From Palleronia marisminoris (GTDB lineage Bacteria; Pseudomonadota; Alphaproteobacteria; Rhodobacterales; Rhodobacteraceae), in contig NZ_FWFV01000001.1 of NCBI RefSeq assembly GCF_900172315.1, forward strand, positions 434,001-498,000: a stretch of DNA of 64,000 nucleotides, read 5' to 3'. The position numbers were made by a program, and so were the translations under genes. Each line of letters starts with the position of its first letter. Position 1 is the stretch's first letter. This document shows positions 46,755 to 56,616 of this stretch, in pieces. The notes beneath the pieces were generated by a model. It did not search any database. It was not told where the DNA came from and saw only the letters and a program-made list of their open reading frames with translations.

Positions 46755-48770
46755 TCAGAGCAGATTTTCGACTTGTGCCACGACGTTGTCGGCCGTGATG
46801 CCGAACTTCTCGAACAGCACCTCCGCCGGGGCCGAGGCACCGAAGCTGTCCATTCCGACGAAGGCAGCCTTGGCATCACGGCCGCGCTCGCCAGTCAGCC
46901 AGCGGTCCCAGCCGAGGCGCGCGGCTGCCTCGATCCCCACGCGCACGGCGCCGGCGGGCAGGACGCGGCGGCGGTAGCTTTCATCGGCCTTGGCAAACAG
47001 CTCGAAGGACGGGATCGAGACGACGCGCGCGCCGATCCCCTTCTCTTCCAACAGGGCCTTCGCCTCCATCGCCACCGACACTTCCGAGCCCGATGCGATC
47101 AGCACCGCCTGCCGCTTGGCATCCGCCTCGGCCAGGATATAGGCGCCCTGCTCCACCAGGTTCTTCGACTGGTGCTTCGTGCGCAGCGTCGGCAGGCCCT
47201 GCCGGGTCAGCACCAGGACGGTCGGCACGTCGGTGTTGCGCAGCGCTACCTCCCACGCTTCGGCGGTTTCGACCCCGTCGCAGGGACGGATGACCTGCAT
47301 GTTGGGCGTCGCGCGCAGCATCGCCAGGTGCTCGACCGGCTGGTGGGTCGGTCCATCCTCGCCAAGACCGATGGAATCGTGGGTCATCACGTAGGTGACC
47401 GGCGCGCCCATCAGGGCCGACAGGCGCATCGCGGGGCGCGCGTAGTCCGAGAAGCACATGAACGTGCCGCCATAGGGGCGGATGCCGCCATGCAGCGCCA
47501 TGCCGTTCATCGCGGCGGCCATGCCATGCTCGCGGATGCCGTAGTGGATGTAGCGCCCCGCGCGATCCTCGGGCGAGAACACGCCCAGGTCCGGGGTCAG
47601 CGTGTTGTTCGACCCGGTGAGGTCGGCCGATCCGCCCAGCATCTCTTTCACGACCGGATTGACGGCTTTCAGCACGTTCTCCGAGCTCTTGCGGGTCGCG
47701 TCCTTGGGCTGGTCCTCCGAGATCTGCTTCTTCAGATTCCGGATCGTCGAGGTCAGCTTGTTCGGAAGCGTCCTCTCCATCGCTGCGTCGAACTGCTTGC
47801 GCTTGCCCCCGGCAAGGTCGTCCAGGCGCTCGTTCCATGCAGCGCGTTCGTCGGCACCGCGGCGGCCGACCTCTTCCCACCACGACTTGATGTCGGCGGG
47901 AATGTCGAAGGGTCCGTGGCTCCAGCCATAGGCCTCGCGGGTGTCCTTGATGAGCTTCTCGTCCGTCAGCGCGCCGTGGCCCTTGCCGGTATCCTGCGCC
48001 GAAGAGCCAAGCGCGATATGCGTCTTGCAGTCGATCATCGAGGGCTTGCCGGACTTCTTCGCCGCTTCGATGGCCGCGTCGATGGCCTCGGGGTCGTGGC
48101 CGTCGATGGACTGGACGTGCCAGCCGCAGGCTTCGAACCGCTTGGGCTGATCGGTGCTGTCGGTCTTCGAGATCTCGCCATCGATCGAGATGCCGTTGTT
48201 GTCGAAGAACAGGATCAGGTGCGACAGCTTCTGGTGGCCGGCCAGCGCGATGGCCTCGTGGCTGACGCCCTCCATCAGGCAGCCATCCCCGGCGAAGACA
48301 TAGGTGTGGTGGTCGATGACCTTCTTGCCGAAGCGGGCGCGCAGCGATTCCTCGGCGATGGCCATGCCGACCGAGGTGGCCAGCCCCTGCCCCAGCGGGC
48401 CGGTCGTCGTGTCGATGCCGCTGGCATACTCATGCTCGGGGTGGCCGGCGGTCTTCGCGCCCCACTGGCGGAAGTTCTTCAGCTCGTCGAGGGTCATGTC
48501 CTCGTAGCCGGTCAGGTGCAGCAGCGCATAGAGCAGCATGGAACCGTGGCCGTTCGAGATGATGAACCGGTCGCGGTCGGGCCAGCCGGGGGCCTTGGCG
48601 TCGAACTTCAGGTGCTTCGACCACAGCACCGTCGCGATGTCGGCCATGCCCATGGGCATGCCGGAATGCCCCGAATTGGCGGCGGCGACGGCGTCGAGGG
48701 CGAGCACGCGGATGGCGGTCGATCGCATCCAGTGGTCGGGGTGGCGTTCGCGCAGCGTGGCGATATCCAT
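46755..48770 (-). CDS. tkt: Transketolase
   Basis: Thiamine-dependent enzyme of the pentose phosphate pathway (and Calvin cycle where present), 671 residues. Thiamine-binding motif [14 protein letters not shown] through [34 protein letters not shown] at the start; [19 protein letters not shown] with the catalytic Glu. Start [14 protein letters not shown] at 48770 fits the family; a longer frame to 48812 is unlikely. Confidence 0.97.
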   Translation of the reverse strand: MDIATLRERHPDHWMRSTAIRVLALDAVAAANSGHSGMPMGMADIATVLWSKHLKFDAKAPGWPDRDRFIISNGHGSMLLYALLHLTGYEDMTLDELKNFRQWGAKTAGHPEHEYASGIDTTTGPLGQGLATSVGMAIAEESLRARFGKKVIDHHTYVFAGDGCLMEGVSHEAIALAGHQKLSHLILFFDNNGISIDGEISKTDSTDQPKRFEACGWHVQSIDGHDPEAIDAAIEAAKKSGKPSMIDCKTHIALGSSAQDTGKGHGALTDEKLIKDTREAYGWSHGPFDIPADIKSWWEEVGRRGADERAAWNERLDDLAGGKRKQFDAAMERTLPNKLTSTIRNLKKQISEDQPKDATRKSSENVLKAVNPVVKEMLGGSADLTGSNNTLTPDLGVFSPEDRAGRYIHYGIREHGMAAAMNGMALHGGIRPYGGTFMCFSDYARPAMRLSALMGAPVTYVMTHDSIGLGEDGPTHQPVEHLAMLRATPNMQVIRPCDGVETAEAWEVALRNTDVPTVLVLTRQGLPTLRTKHQSKNLVEQGAYILAEADAKRQAVLIASGSEVSVAMEAKALLEEKGIGARVVSIPSFELFAKADESYRRRVLPAGAVRVGIEAAARLGWDRWLTGERGRDAKAAFVGMDSFGASAPAEVLFEKFGITADNVVAQVENLL

Positions 48771-48953
48771 GAGTCGGCTCCGGTTTGCTCGGGCATTGGC
48801 GTTGATGGGCAAATACCAGCCCCCCGCTCAAGTTCAAGCGCGTGGCCGGGGCGGTGGGCGGATTGGGGGCTGAAATCCGGCCGGTCTTGCGATTAACTGC
48901 GACGAGGACAACCGAATCAGTCCGTTCCGACCGAAGGATAAGCGCGCGCGTTC

Positions 48954-49457
48954 ATGCAGGACATCAACGAATTGCACCAACGCCTCGCCGCGGCGCTCGA
49001 CCGGATCGAGGCCGATGTGGAACAGCTCGCCCGCCCGAGGCCAGAGCCCGTCGCCGAGCCCGAGCCCGAGCCGCAAGGTCCCGACGCCGCTCAACTCGAA
49101 TCCGACCTGGCCGCCGAGCGCGAACTCGTGCAGCAGCTCGAAGAGCGGCTGAAGTCGACGCGCGACCGCTACGAGGCGCGCGTGACCGCCGCCGAGTCCG
49201 AGCTCGAGACCGCGCACGCCCTGCTTGCCGAACTCGAAGAGGATCGCGGGCGGCTGAAAGTCGTGGCGGACGGGCTGCGCGAAAGCTGCGAGGCGCTGCG
49301 GCAGACCGACGCCCCCGACGGCGAACTGATCAACACGGCCATGGCGGCCGAGATAGAGGCGCTTGCAACGATGCGGCGCAGCGATCGGTCGGAACTGGAC
49401 ACGGTGCTGGCGCTGTTCGCGACCTCGGCCCAAAGCGAGGACGAGTCCGATGCCTGA
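48954..49457 (+). CDS. Uncharacterised coiled-coil protein paired with zapA
   Basis: A 167-residue protein dominated by a predicted coiled coil (ALDRIEADVEQLAR, then QLESDLAAERELVQQLEERL, continuing to about residue 105), with a short proline/glutamate-rich linker (PRPEPVAEPEPEPQ) after residue 28 and an acidic C-terminus. Orthologues of this type precede zapA in Rhodobacterales. A divisome or envelope role is suggested only by the partner. It overlaps zapA by eight bases. Confidence 0.75.
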   Translation: MQDINELHQRLAAALDRIEADVEQLARPRPEPVAEPEPEPQGPDAAQLESDLAAERELVQQLEERLKSTRDRYEARVTAAESELETAHALLAELEEDRGRLKVVADGLRESCEALRQTDAPDGELINTAMAAEIEALATMRRSDRSELDTVLALFATSAQSEDESDA

Positions 49458-49854
49458 CGAACGGATCACCATCGGCGGGCGCGACTACGACGTGGCCTGC
49501 CAGCCGGGCGAAGAGCAGTACCTGCAATCCGCCGCCCGCTACCTCGACACCGAGGCGCAGCAGCTGGTCGACCAGATCGGTAGACTGCCCGAGCAGCGGA
49601 TGCTCCTGATGGCGGGGCTCATGCTGGCCGACAAGACGGCGGGACTCGAGGAACAGCTGCGCTTCGCCGAAAGCCGCGCGGCCGAGCTGGAACAGACGCT
49701 GGCGGACATGCAGGACCGTCCGGCACCCGAGCCCGAGCGGGTCGAAGTGCCCGTCATTCCGAACTCGGTCCTGGAGACGCTGGAACAGATGACGGCCCGC
49801 GCCGAAGCCATCGCCGACGAGACGGCTCGCCGCGCGCACGAAGATCAGGACTGA
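49450..49854 (+). CDS. zapA: Cell division protein ZapA
   Basis: FtsZ-ring stabiliser, 134 residues. The ZapA fold starts ERITIGGRDYDVACQPGEEQ and continues YLQSAARYLDTEAQQLVDQI, then QRMLLMAGLMLADK and a coiled coil. The C-terminal tail is longer than in E. coli ZapA. Eight-base overlap with the coiled-coil gene upstream indicates coupling. Confidence 0.9.
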   Translation: MPDERITIGGRDYDVACQPGEEQYLQSAARYLDTEAQQLVDQIGRLPEQRMLLMAGLMLADKTAGLEEQLRFAESRAAELEQTLADMQDRPAPEPERVEVPVIPNSVLETLEQMTARAEAIADETARRAHEDQD

Positions 49855-49953
49855 CCTGCACACCCCGGCTGGCACCGACACGACCGTCATTCTGCTGGAA
49901 TACCTCGCAGGGCAGAGCCCCGGACGCAGCCACGCCCGAGGCCGGCCCGGAAA

Positions 49954-50313
49954 TCAGGCGTTCGCTTCGCGAATCTTCTCGGCAGCGTCCTTGTCGTAGG
50001 CGACGCCCTCTTTCTCGAACAGCTGGTCGAGTTCACCCGACAGCGTCATCTCGGTGATGATATCGCAGCCGCCGACGAACTCTCCCTTGACGTAGAGTTG
50101 CGGAATGGTCGGCCAGTCCGAGTAGTCCTTGATCCCCTGCCGGACGCTCTCGTCCTCCAGCACGTTCACGTCGGTGAAATCCACTCCCATGAAGTTCAGC
50201 ACGCCCGCCACGCGCGAGGAGAACCCGCATTGCGGCATCGACTTCGTGCCCTTCATGAAAAGGACCACGTCGTTCTTGGTCACGGTGTCCTTGATCTGCT
50301 CTTCGGCGCTCAT
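49954..50313 (-). CDS. grxD: Monothiol glutaredoxin (Grx4 type)
   Basis: Fe-S cluster carrier of 119 residues. The CGFS motif is MPQCGFSSR (Cys29); KGTKSMPQ and [20 protein letters not shown] are the family's glutathione-binding blocks. Start ATG 50313, since the frame upstream of this is unconserved. It lies in a minus-strand set with bolA, its known partner in cluster transfer and iron sensing. Confidence 0.96.
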   Translation of the reverse strand: MSAEEQIKDTVTKNDVVLFMKGTKSMPQCGFSSRVAGVLNFMGVDFTDVNVLEDESVRQGIKDYSDWPTIPQLYVKGEFVGGCDIITEMTLSGELDQLFEKEGVAYDKDAAEKIREANA

Positions 50314-50317
50314 CTGG

Positions 50318-50584
50318 TCAGCCTTTCGGTTTGTCTGTCTTGTTCTTCGTCTTCGGCACGAAAAGACGCGCATAGGCCTGCGGGTCCTTCGGCACGGTGT
50401 ATTCGGTCGTCTCGCCTCCGCCGCCGCCGCCCGAGAAGTACTCGGACCGGATGACGTGGTGTCCCTCGCCGGGCTCGGCCCCCCGTCGCGCACCGCGTTC
50501 GGCGCGCATCACCGCCCAGGCCCGCGCCGCCAGCAGCCCCAGGATCAGGGCCGCCAGCACCACCGGAAGGGCGAGGCCGCTCAC
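50318..50584 (-). CDS. Small membrane protein between bolA and grxD
   Basis: An 88-residue protein with one N-terminal membrane segment ([20 protein letters not shown]), a basic stretch ([11 protein letters not shown]), a six-glycine run and a lysine-rich tail ([11 protein letters not shown]). GTG start 50584 overlaps the bolA stop (GTGA); it ends four bases before grxD. I recognise no family. Confidence 0.7.
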   Translation of the reverse strand: MSGLALPVVLAALILGLLAARAWAVMRAERGARRGAEPGEGHHVIRSEYFSGGGGGGETTEYTVPKDPQAYARLFVPKTKNKTDKPKG

Positions 50585-50823
50585 TCGGGCGCCCGCGTCG
50601 TCAGCGCCAGCGCGTGGAGATCGCCTCGCGACCCGGCCATCTTGTCCTTGAGCGCGGCATAGACGGCACGCTGCTGCTGCACGCGGTTCTTCCCGCGGAA
50701 GCTCTCGTCCACGACCTCTGCGGCATAGTGATTCCCGTCGCCTGCCAGGTCGGTGATGGTGATCTTGGCGTCGGGGAACTCGGCGCGGATGAGCTCCTCG
50801 ATCTGTCGGGCTTCGATGGCCAT
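50581..50823 (-). CDS. bolA: BolA-family protein
   Basis: A BolA2/IbaG-like protein of 80 residues that forms a cluster-bridged complex with monothiol glutaredoxins. Typical pattern: IEELIRAEFPDAKITITDLA, GDGNHYAAEVVDESFRGK with the cluster-binding histidine, and NRVQQQRAVYAALKDKM. ATG 50823 has an AGGA site, better placed than for ATG 50829. Confidence 0.93.
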   Translation of the reverse strand: MAIEARQIEELIRAEFPDAKITITDLAGDGNHYAAEVVDESFRGKNRVQQQRAVYAALKDKMAGSRGDLHALALTTRAPE

Positions 50824-50952
50824 GGGCATCCTGTCATTGAATCTGCGGCGCGGTCGAAACGTAAGGAGCGGCGCGCCGGGGTGCAAGTCGCCGACGTGTT
50901 GGTGGCCGGCGAAGGGGTTCGGACTAGGTGGTTCCTTCACATCCGCGCGATG

Positions 50953-50966
50953 TGCGAAATTTCGCA
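50953..50966. promoter_or_regulatory. Perfect 14-bp palindrome upstream of putP
   Basis: TGCGAAATTTCGCA is a perfect palindrome ending 26 bases before the putP start. It is centred in the likely leader or promoter and looks like an operator for a dimeric regulator. The regulator is not known from the sequence. Confidence 0.45.
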
Positions 50967-50992
50967 AAATGACACTGGAAAAAGGAAACGCA

Positions 50993-52459
50993 ATGCAGAT
51001 CGGAGTCTGGATCAGCCTCGCCGCCTATTTCGCGCTGATGCTCGCCACAGGCTTTTACGCGTGGCGGAAATCCACGTCGAGTTCCGAAGACTACGTGTTG
51101 GGCGGGCGCAACCTGCCGCCCGCGGTCGCCGCCCTGTCCGCGGGCGCGTCGGACATGTCCGGCTGGCTGCTGCTGGGTCTTCCCGGCGCGCTCTACGCCA
51201 CCGGCCTCGTCGAGGCCTGGATCGGCATCGGCCTGTTCCTCGGGGCGCTGGCGAACTGGATCATCGTCGCCCCGCGCCTGCGCGAGCAGACCGAGCGCTA
51301 CGACAACTCGCTGACGATCCCATCTTTCCTGGCCAACCGCTTTCCCACGCAGGCGGCCGCGCTGCGGATGATCTCGGCCGTGGTGATCGTCGTGTTCTTC
51401 GCCGTCTATACCGCCAGCGGGCTGGTCGGCGGCGGCAAGCTGGTGCAGTCGGCCTTCGACGGGAACTACCAGATCGGGGTCTGGCTGACCCTGGGTGTCG
51501 TCCTGACCTACACCGTCATCGGCGGCTTCCTGGCCGTATCCCTGACCGACTTCGTGCAGGGCTGCATCATGATGCTGGCGCTCGTCATCATGCCGATCAT
51601 CGTGCTTTACGCCGGAGCGGGCGGCGGGTTCAGCCAGGCGTCCGAGACGCTGGCGGCGGTCGATCCGAACTACCTGTCGCTGTTCGACGGCCTGACCCTG
51701 ATCGGCTGGCTCTCGGCCATCACCTGGGGCCTGGGTTACTTCGGGCAGCCGCACATCATCGTCCGGTTCATGGCCGTCCGCTCGGTCAAGTCCGTGGCCG
51801 CGGCCCGCAATATCGGCATGACATGGATGGGCATCTCGCTCCTGGGCGCCCTGGGCGTCGGTATTCTCGGCCGCGCCTATGTCGAGCGTAACGGCCTCGA
51901 GCTGGCCGACAGCGAGACGATCTTCATCCTCCTGGCCGGCCTGCTGTTCCACCCGCTGGTGACCGGGTTCCTCTACGCGGCGCTGCTGGCGGCGATCATG
52001 TCGACGGTCTCGAGCCAGCTTCTGGTGTCGTCTTCGTCCCTGTCCGAGGATTTCTACCGGCTCGTCCTCGACCGCGAGCCCAGCGAGACCGAAGTCGTGA
52101 ACGTGGGCCGTCTCGCCGTCGTGGCCGTGGGCGTGGTCGCGGGCATCATCGCGCTCGATCCCGACAGCCAGGTGCTGGGCCTCGTGGCGAATGCCTGGGC
52201 AGGGTTCGGCGCGGCGTTCGGTCCGCTGATCCTCCTGGCGCTCACTTGGTCGCGCATGACGGGCGCGGGCGCGGTCGCGGGAATCGTCTCGGGTGCCGTG
52301 ACGGTCATCGTGTGGATCCTGCTGGGCTGGAATGGCAGCTTCCTGGGCGGTCCGGGCGTCTACGAGATCATCCCCGGCTTCATCGTAGCACTTGCGGCGA
52401 TCATCGGGGTCAGCCTTGCCACCGAGTCCGCGGACGAGTTCCGCGCGATCGAGAACTGA
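50993..52459 (+). CDS. putP: Sodium/proline symporter PutP
   Basis: SSS-family transporter with about 13 membrane segments, 488 residues, bringing in proline with Na+. LGGRNLPPAVAALSAGASDM and SGWLLLGLPGALYATGL cover the sodium-site region, and RISSAVVIVVFFxVYT-like (here MISAVVIVVFFAVYTASG) with GFLAVSLTDFVQG match PutP. Start at 50993 with AAGGA six bases upstream. No putA or putR nearby. Confidence 0.94.
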   Translation: MQIGVWISLAAYFALMLATGFYAWRKSTSSSEDYVLGGRNLPPAVAALSAGASDMSGWLLLGLPGALYATGLVEAWIGIGLFLGALANWIIVAPRLREQTERYDNSLTIPSFLANRFPTQAAALRMISAVVIVVFFAVYTASGLVGGGKLVQSAFDGNYQIGVWLTLGVVLTYTVIGGFLAVSLTDFVQGCIMMLALVIMPIIVLYAGAGGGFSQASETLAAVDPNYLSLFDGLTLIGWLSAITWGLGYFGQPHIIVRFMAVRSVKSVAAARNIGMTWMGISLLGALGVGILGRAYVERNGLELADSETIFILLAGLLFHPLVTGFLYAALLAAIMSTVSSQLLVSSSSLSEDFYRLVLDREPSETEVVNVGRLAVVAVGVVAGIIALDPDSQVLGLVANAWAGFGAAFGPLILLALTWSRMTGAGAVAGIVSGAVTVIVWILLGWNGSFLGGPGVYEIIPGFIVALAAIIGVSLATESADEFRAIEN

Positions 52460-52465
52460 ACGACG

Positions 52466-52488
52466 AAGGGGGCCCGCGAGGCCCCCTT
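52466..52488. terminator. Bidirectional terminator between putP and pgi
   Basis: A perfect 9-bp stem (AAGGGGGCC with GGCCCCCTT) around CGCGA, followed by CCTTTC. Sits between convergent putP and pgi. Confidence 0.75.
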
Positions 52489-52511
52489 CCTTTCACGACG
52501 GAATGGCGCGA

Positions 52512-54116
52512 TCAGCCTTGCAGCCACTCCACCAGGCGCGCGGTCGAGGGGTCCTTGCCCTCGACCCCCTCCTCGCCGGCGAGCACGGGCTCGAGAGCCT
52601 TGGCCAGTTCCTTGCCCAGTTCGACCCCCCACTGGTCGAAGGAATTGATGCCCAGAAGCACGCCCTCGACGAAGACCCGGTGTTCATACAGCGCGACGAT
52701 CCGGCCCAGCACCTCGGGGGTGAGCTTTTCGTAAAGCAGCGTCGTCGAGGGCCGGTTGCCCGGGAACACGCGGTGGCGGGCCTGCCGATCCAGCTCGTCG
52801 CCCTTGAACTTGCCCGCGACCGTCTCGCGCGCCTCGTCGAGCGTGCGCCCGCGCAGAAGCGCTTCGGACTGTGCCAGGCAGTTGGCGATCAGCAGGCGGT
52901 GCTGGTGGTCCAGCGTCGCCTCGAACCCCTCGCGGCCGACCATGAATTCGCAAGGCACGACGCGGGTGCCCTGGTGGATCAGCTGGTAGAAGGCGTGCTG
53001 CCCGTTCGTGCCGGGCTCGCCCCACACCACGGGGCCGCTGTCCACCGTCAGGTCGGCGCCGTCCATCGACACGCGCTTGCCGTTGCTCTCCATCTCGAGC
53101 TGCTGGAGATATGCGGGCAGGCGCGCGAGGCGTTGTTCATAGGGCAGCACGGCGCGGGTGGCGTGGCCGCAGCCCTGGTTGTGCCAGATGCCGACGAGGG
53201 CCAGCATCACGGGCATGTTCGCCAGCGGCTCGGCCTCGCGGAAATGCTTGTCCATCGCCTCGGCGCCGCGCAGGAAGTCGCGGAAGTTCTTCGGGCCGAT
53301 GGCGATCATCAGCGACAGCCCGATCGGTCCCCACATCGAATAGCGCCCGCCGACCCAGTCCTCGAACCCGAAGACGCGAGTTTCCGAAATTCCGAAGGCG
53401 CTGGTCTTGTCCACCGCCGACGACAGCGCCGCGAACTGCGCCGCCGGGTCGCGCACCTTTTCCGACATCCAGGCCTTGGCCGTCTCGGCGTTCGTCATCG
53501 TCTCGATGGTGGTGAAGGTCTTCGAGGCGACGATCACCAGCGTCGTCTCAGGGTCCAGAGGGCCCAGCACGTCTCGGATATGGGCGCCGTCCACGTTCGA
53601 CACGAAATGCACCCGCGGCCCGTCATGGTACGGCCGCAGCGCCTCGACCGCCATCGCGGGGCCGAGATCCGAGCCGCCGATGCCGATATTGACCACGTCG
53701 GTGATCGTCCCGCCCTTTCCGCGGAAGTTGCCCTCGCGAACCGAGCGGGCGAAGCCTTCCATCCGCGCGAGGGTGCCGAGGACGCGGGGCATCACGTCCT
53801 CTTCGTCGACCCGGATCGCGCGCCCGTCGAGGTTGCGCAACGCCGAGTGCAGGACCGCACGCCCCTCGGTCTCGTTGATCCTCTTGCCCTTGAACATCGC
53901 CTCGCGACGGCCGGCCAGTCCGGCCGCATCGCAGAGATCCACCAGCATGTCGCGGGTGTCGGGGTCGATGTTCGTCTTGGAATAGTCGAACAGCATCCCC
54001 TCGGCCTCGACCGAGAAGTCGCGGGCCCGGTCCTCGTCCATCAGGTCGAGGATGCGGCGGTCCGCCACCTCGCCCGCGCGCGCCTTCAGGTCATCCCAGC
54101 TCTTGCGGTCGATCAT
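52512..54116 (-). CDS. pgi: Glucose-6-phosphate isomerase
   Basis: Interconverts glucose-6-P and fructose-6-P, 534 residues. Motifs are [37 protein letters not shown], the catalytic Glu-Gln region [20 protein letters not shown], and [19 protein letters not shown]. Last gene of zwf-pgl-pgi, six bases after pgl. Confidence 0.97.
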   Translation of the reverse strand: MIDRKSWDDLKARAGEVADRRILDLMDEDRARDFSVEAEGMLFDYSKTNIDPDTRDMLVDLCDAAGLAGRREAMFKGKRINETEGRAVLHSALRNLDGRAIRVDEEDVMPRVLGTLARMEGFARSVREGNFRGKGGTITDVVNIGIGGSDLGPAMAVEALRPYHDGPRVHFVSNVDGAHIRDVLGPLDPETTLVIVASKTFTTIETMTNAETAKAWMSEKVRDPAAQFAALSSAVDKTSAFGISETRVFGFEDWVGGRYSMWGPIGLSLMIAIGPKNFRDFLRGAEAMDKHFREAEPLANMPVMLALVGIWHNQGCGHATRAVLPYEQRLARLPAYLQQLEMESNGKRVSMDGADLTVDSGPVVWGEPGTNGQHAFYQLIHQGTRVVPCEFMVGREGFEATLDHQHRLLIANCLAQSEALLRGRTLDEARETVAGKFKGDELDRQARHRVFPGNRPSTTLLYEKLTPEVLGRIVALYEHRVFVEGVLLGINSFDQWGVELGKELAKALEPVLAGEEGVEGKDPSTARLVEWLQG

Positions 54117-54122
54117 GCGTCT

Positions 54123-54788
54123 TTACTCCTTGGCCCAGTGAACCGTCGCCTCGTTCAGCACGGTGGCGATCGGGGCCTCTTGGGGTTTCATCCTGCGCGC
54201 GCGTTCGACCGCTTCGCGTTTCTCGTCGCCCGTGATCAGGACGTGGGTCGACATCGCCCCCCTGAGGACCGGCCCCGTCAGCGTGATGCGTGGCTCGAGC
54301 CCCTCGGGGGCGTCCACCTCCATCACGTGCGGCGCCTTCGGCGCCAGCGCATCGGCGAGTTGAGGGCTGCCGGGAAACAGCGAGGCGCAATGCATGTCCG
54401 CGCCCATGCCGAGCAGCAGGATCGACAGCGGCAGCTCGGGCGCGATGCGGTCGTTCAGGTCCTCCATCGACACGCCGGGGCTCGGCACGAGGCGGATGAA
54501 CTGCGCAGCCGCGGCCTTGTCGGTCAGCAGCCTTTTGCGCAGGAGCCGCTCGTTCGAGCGCTCGTGATCGGCGGGAACGCGGCGCTCGTCGGTCAGAAGC
54601 ACGTGGACCCGGTCCCATTGCAGGTCCGAGCCGGACAGCGTGTCGAAGACCGGTCCCGGCGTGCTGCCGCCCGGCACCGCGAACGAGACGTGGTCATGCG
54701 ACGCGAGGCATTTCGTGATTTCGCCCACCAGCCGGTCGGTAAGCTGCATCATCATCATTTCGCTATCGGGATATTCGATCAGGTCCAT
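54123..54788 (-). CDS. pgl: 6-phosphogluconolactonase
   Basis: Hydrolyses 6-phosphogluconolactone, 221 residues. SFAVPGGSTPGPVFDTL and VLLTDERRVPADHERSN are typical. The third motif reads LGMGADMHCASLFPG, where E. coli-type or DevB proteins have GxDGHTASLFPG: the catalytic His remains but Thr is Cys. Between zwf and pgi. Confidence 0.93.
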   Translation of the reverse strand: MDLIEYPDSEMMMMQLTDRLVGEITKCLASHDHVSFAVPGGSTPGPVFDTLSGSDLQWDRVHVLLTDERRVPADHERSNERLLRKRLLTDKAAAAQFIRLVPSPGVSMEDLNDRIAPELPLSILLLGMGADMHCASLFPGSPQLADALAPKAPHVMEVDAPEGLEPRITLTGPVLRGAMSTHVLITGDEKREAVERARRMKPQEAPIATVLNEATVHWAKE

Positions 54789-54826
54789 TGGCTCGCCTTC
54801 CTGGTGAGGTCGTCCCGTGTTCCGTG

Positions 54827-54852
54827 GCGCGGCCCGCGACGTGGGGCCGCGC
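54827..54852 (-). promoter_or_regulatory. Intercistronic hairpin between zwf and pgl
   Basis: A perfect 9-bp stem (GCGCGGCCC with GGGCCGCGC) around eight bases, in the 70-base space between the zwf stop and the pgl start. No T-tract. It could stabilise the upstream zwf message or limit flow into pgl-pgi. Confidence 0.45.
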
Positions 54853-54858
54853 GGATCG

Positions 54859-56313
54859 TCATTCGCGGATTTCGCGCCAGCGGCGGTTCTCGCGGTGGAG
54901 CATCATCGCAGATTCCTCTGGTCCTGACGATCCGGGTTCGTAGGGGAACGGCTTGCGGTCCGTCGAATCCCAGCTTTCTATGATCGGATCGGTCCACGCC
55001 CAGGCTGCCTCGACCTCGTCGCCGCGCATGAACAGCGTCTGGTTGCCCCGGATCACGTCCATCACCAGCCGCTCGTAGGCGTCGGTCACCTGGTCGTTCT
55101 CGGCCCCCAGCGCCTCGGCGAAGGTCATGTCGAGCGGCACGTCGATCAGGCGCATGCCCCCCGGCCCCGGCTCCTTGATGGTCACGCCCAGGGTCATGCC
55201 CTCGTTGGGCTGCAGGCGGATCGTCAGGATGTTGCGGTGCCGCCCGGCCTCGGCGCCGAAGATCGAATGGGGCGCGTCCTTGAACACGACCGCGATCTCG
55301 GACTGGCGCGCCTTCAGGCGCTTGCCGGTCCGCAGGTAGATCGGCGTCCCCGCCCACCGCCAGTTCGAGATGTTGACCTTCAGCGCGATGAAGCTCTCGG
55401 TGTTGCTCTCTTCGGCCTCGACATCTTCGAGGTACGAGGGCGTGCTGCCCTTCCCGGTATATTGCCCGCGCACGATCGAATCGGGCTTCACCGGATCCAG
55501 CGCGCGGATCGCCTTGAGCTTCTCGTCGCGGACGGCGTCGGGATCGAACTGGCTGGGCGGCTCCATCGCGATCAGGCAGAGCAGCTGCATCAGGTGGTTC
55601 TGCACCATGTCCCGCATCGCGCCCGAGCGGTCGTAGTATCCGCCGCGGCCGCCGACGCCCACCGTCTCGGCCACGGTGATCTGGATGTGGTCGACATACT
55701 GGCTGTTCCAGAGCGGCTCGAACAGGACGTTTCCGAAGCGCAGCGCCATCAGGTTCTGGACCGTCTCCTTCCCCAGGTAATGGTCGATCCGGTAGATCTG
55801 GGTCTCGTCGAAATGCTCGGCCAGGGTCCGGTTCAGCTCGCGCGCGCTTTCCAGGTCGCGGCCGAACGGTTTCTCGACGACGATCCGCGTGCTCTGGTCG
55901 GCCATCCCGTAAGCGTGGAGCCGTTCCGCCAGGGGTCCGAACAGCGACGGCGCGACCGAGAAGTAGAAGGCCGAGATATGGTCGGGGCGCACATGCGCCT
56001 TGAGCTCCTTCCAGCCGGCATCGCCCATGGCGTCGATCGAGACATAGCGGATCAGGTCGAGGAAGCCTTCCAGCGAGGCATCGTCAAGCCTGTCGCGGTC
56101 CACGAACTCCTTCAGGGCCGCGCGCACCTCGTCGCGGTATTGGTTGTCGTCCAGATCGGACCGGGCGGCACCGATGATGCGCGAGTCCTCGGGCATCTGT
56201 CCCGACCGGAACCGGCGATAGAGACCCGGCAGGATCTTGCGGCGGGCCAGATCGCCCGTTCCGCCGAAAATCGTGAGATCGAACGGATCGACCGGTATCA
56301 CGCGCGAGACCAT
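54859..56313 (-). CDS. zwf: Glucose-6-phosphate 1-dehydrogenase
   Basis: Oxidises glucose-6-P with NAD(P)+, 484 residues. The nucleotide motif is LTIFGGTGDLARRKILPGLY, the active-site lysine motif is RIDHYLGKETVQNLMALR, and IVVEKPFGRDLESARELN precedes it. First gene of zwf-pgl-pgi, the usual feed into the Entner-Doudoroff route; edd and eda are not in the window. Confidence 0.97.
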   Translation of the reverse strand: MVSRVIPVDPFDLTIFGGTGDLARRKILPGLYRRFRSGQMPEDSRIIGAARSDLDDNQYRDEVRAALKEFVDRDRLDDASLEGFLDLIRYVSIDAMGDAGWKELKAHVRPDHISAFYFSVAPSLFGPLAERLHAYGMADQSTRIVVEKPFGRDLESARELNRTLAEHFDETQIYRIDHYLGKETVQNLMALRFGNVLFEPLWNSQYVDHIQITVAETVGVGGRGGYYDRSGAMRDMVQNHLMQLLCLIAMEPPSQFDPDAVRDEKLKAIRALDPVKPDSIVRGQYTGKGSTPSYLEDVEAEESNTESFIALKVNISNWRWAGTPIYLRTGKRLKARQSEIAVVFKDAPHSIFGAEAGRHRNILTIRLQPNEGMTLGVTIKEPGPGGMRLIDVPLDMTFAEALGAENDQVTDAYERLVMDVIRGNQTLFMRGDEVEAAWAWTDPIIESWDSTDRKPFPYEPGSSGPEESAMMLHRENRRWREIRE

Positions 56314-56616
56314 TCAACGCTCCTTTACGGTTCGCGCACGAACTTGCCGCTTTGCGGGTCCGGGTCAAGGCCCCCGGTTGGCGCTAACAGATCCGCGCGC
56401 GCCCGTCGGGTCGATCCGATGTCCGGGCGCCCGGCCCTGGGAAGCGCCAAGCCCCCGTGGCCCACCCTCTATTCGACCCTTTTTATAAGGATTCTAAATC
56501 CGAGATTTCCTATCAACTACTTGATTTACTTACATAAATGCATTTACTTCGGCGACAGGATCGCTATGTACGACCCATAGGCCGCGACGTGCGGCATCGA
56601 CTCGAACGAAGGAAAA
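56314..56616. other. Non-coding gap with AT-rich patch
   Basis: The 303 bases between divergent zwf and the small cysteine protein. About 56468-56570 is strikingly AT-rich for this genome (CTTTTTATAAGG, TACTTACATAAATG). It contains a GGATT-CTA-AATCC dyad near 56488-56500 and a perfect AAATGCATTT palindrome at 56536-56545. It likely carries the promoter of the downstream gene; no confident -35/-10 pair was fixed. Confidence 0.4.
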
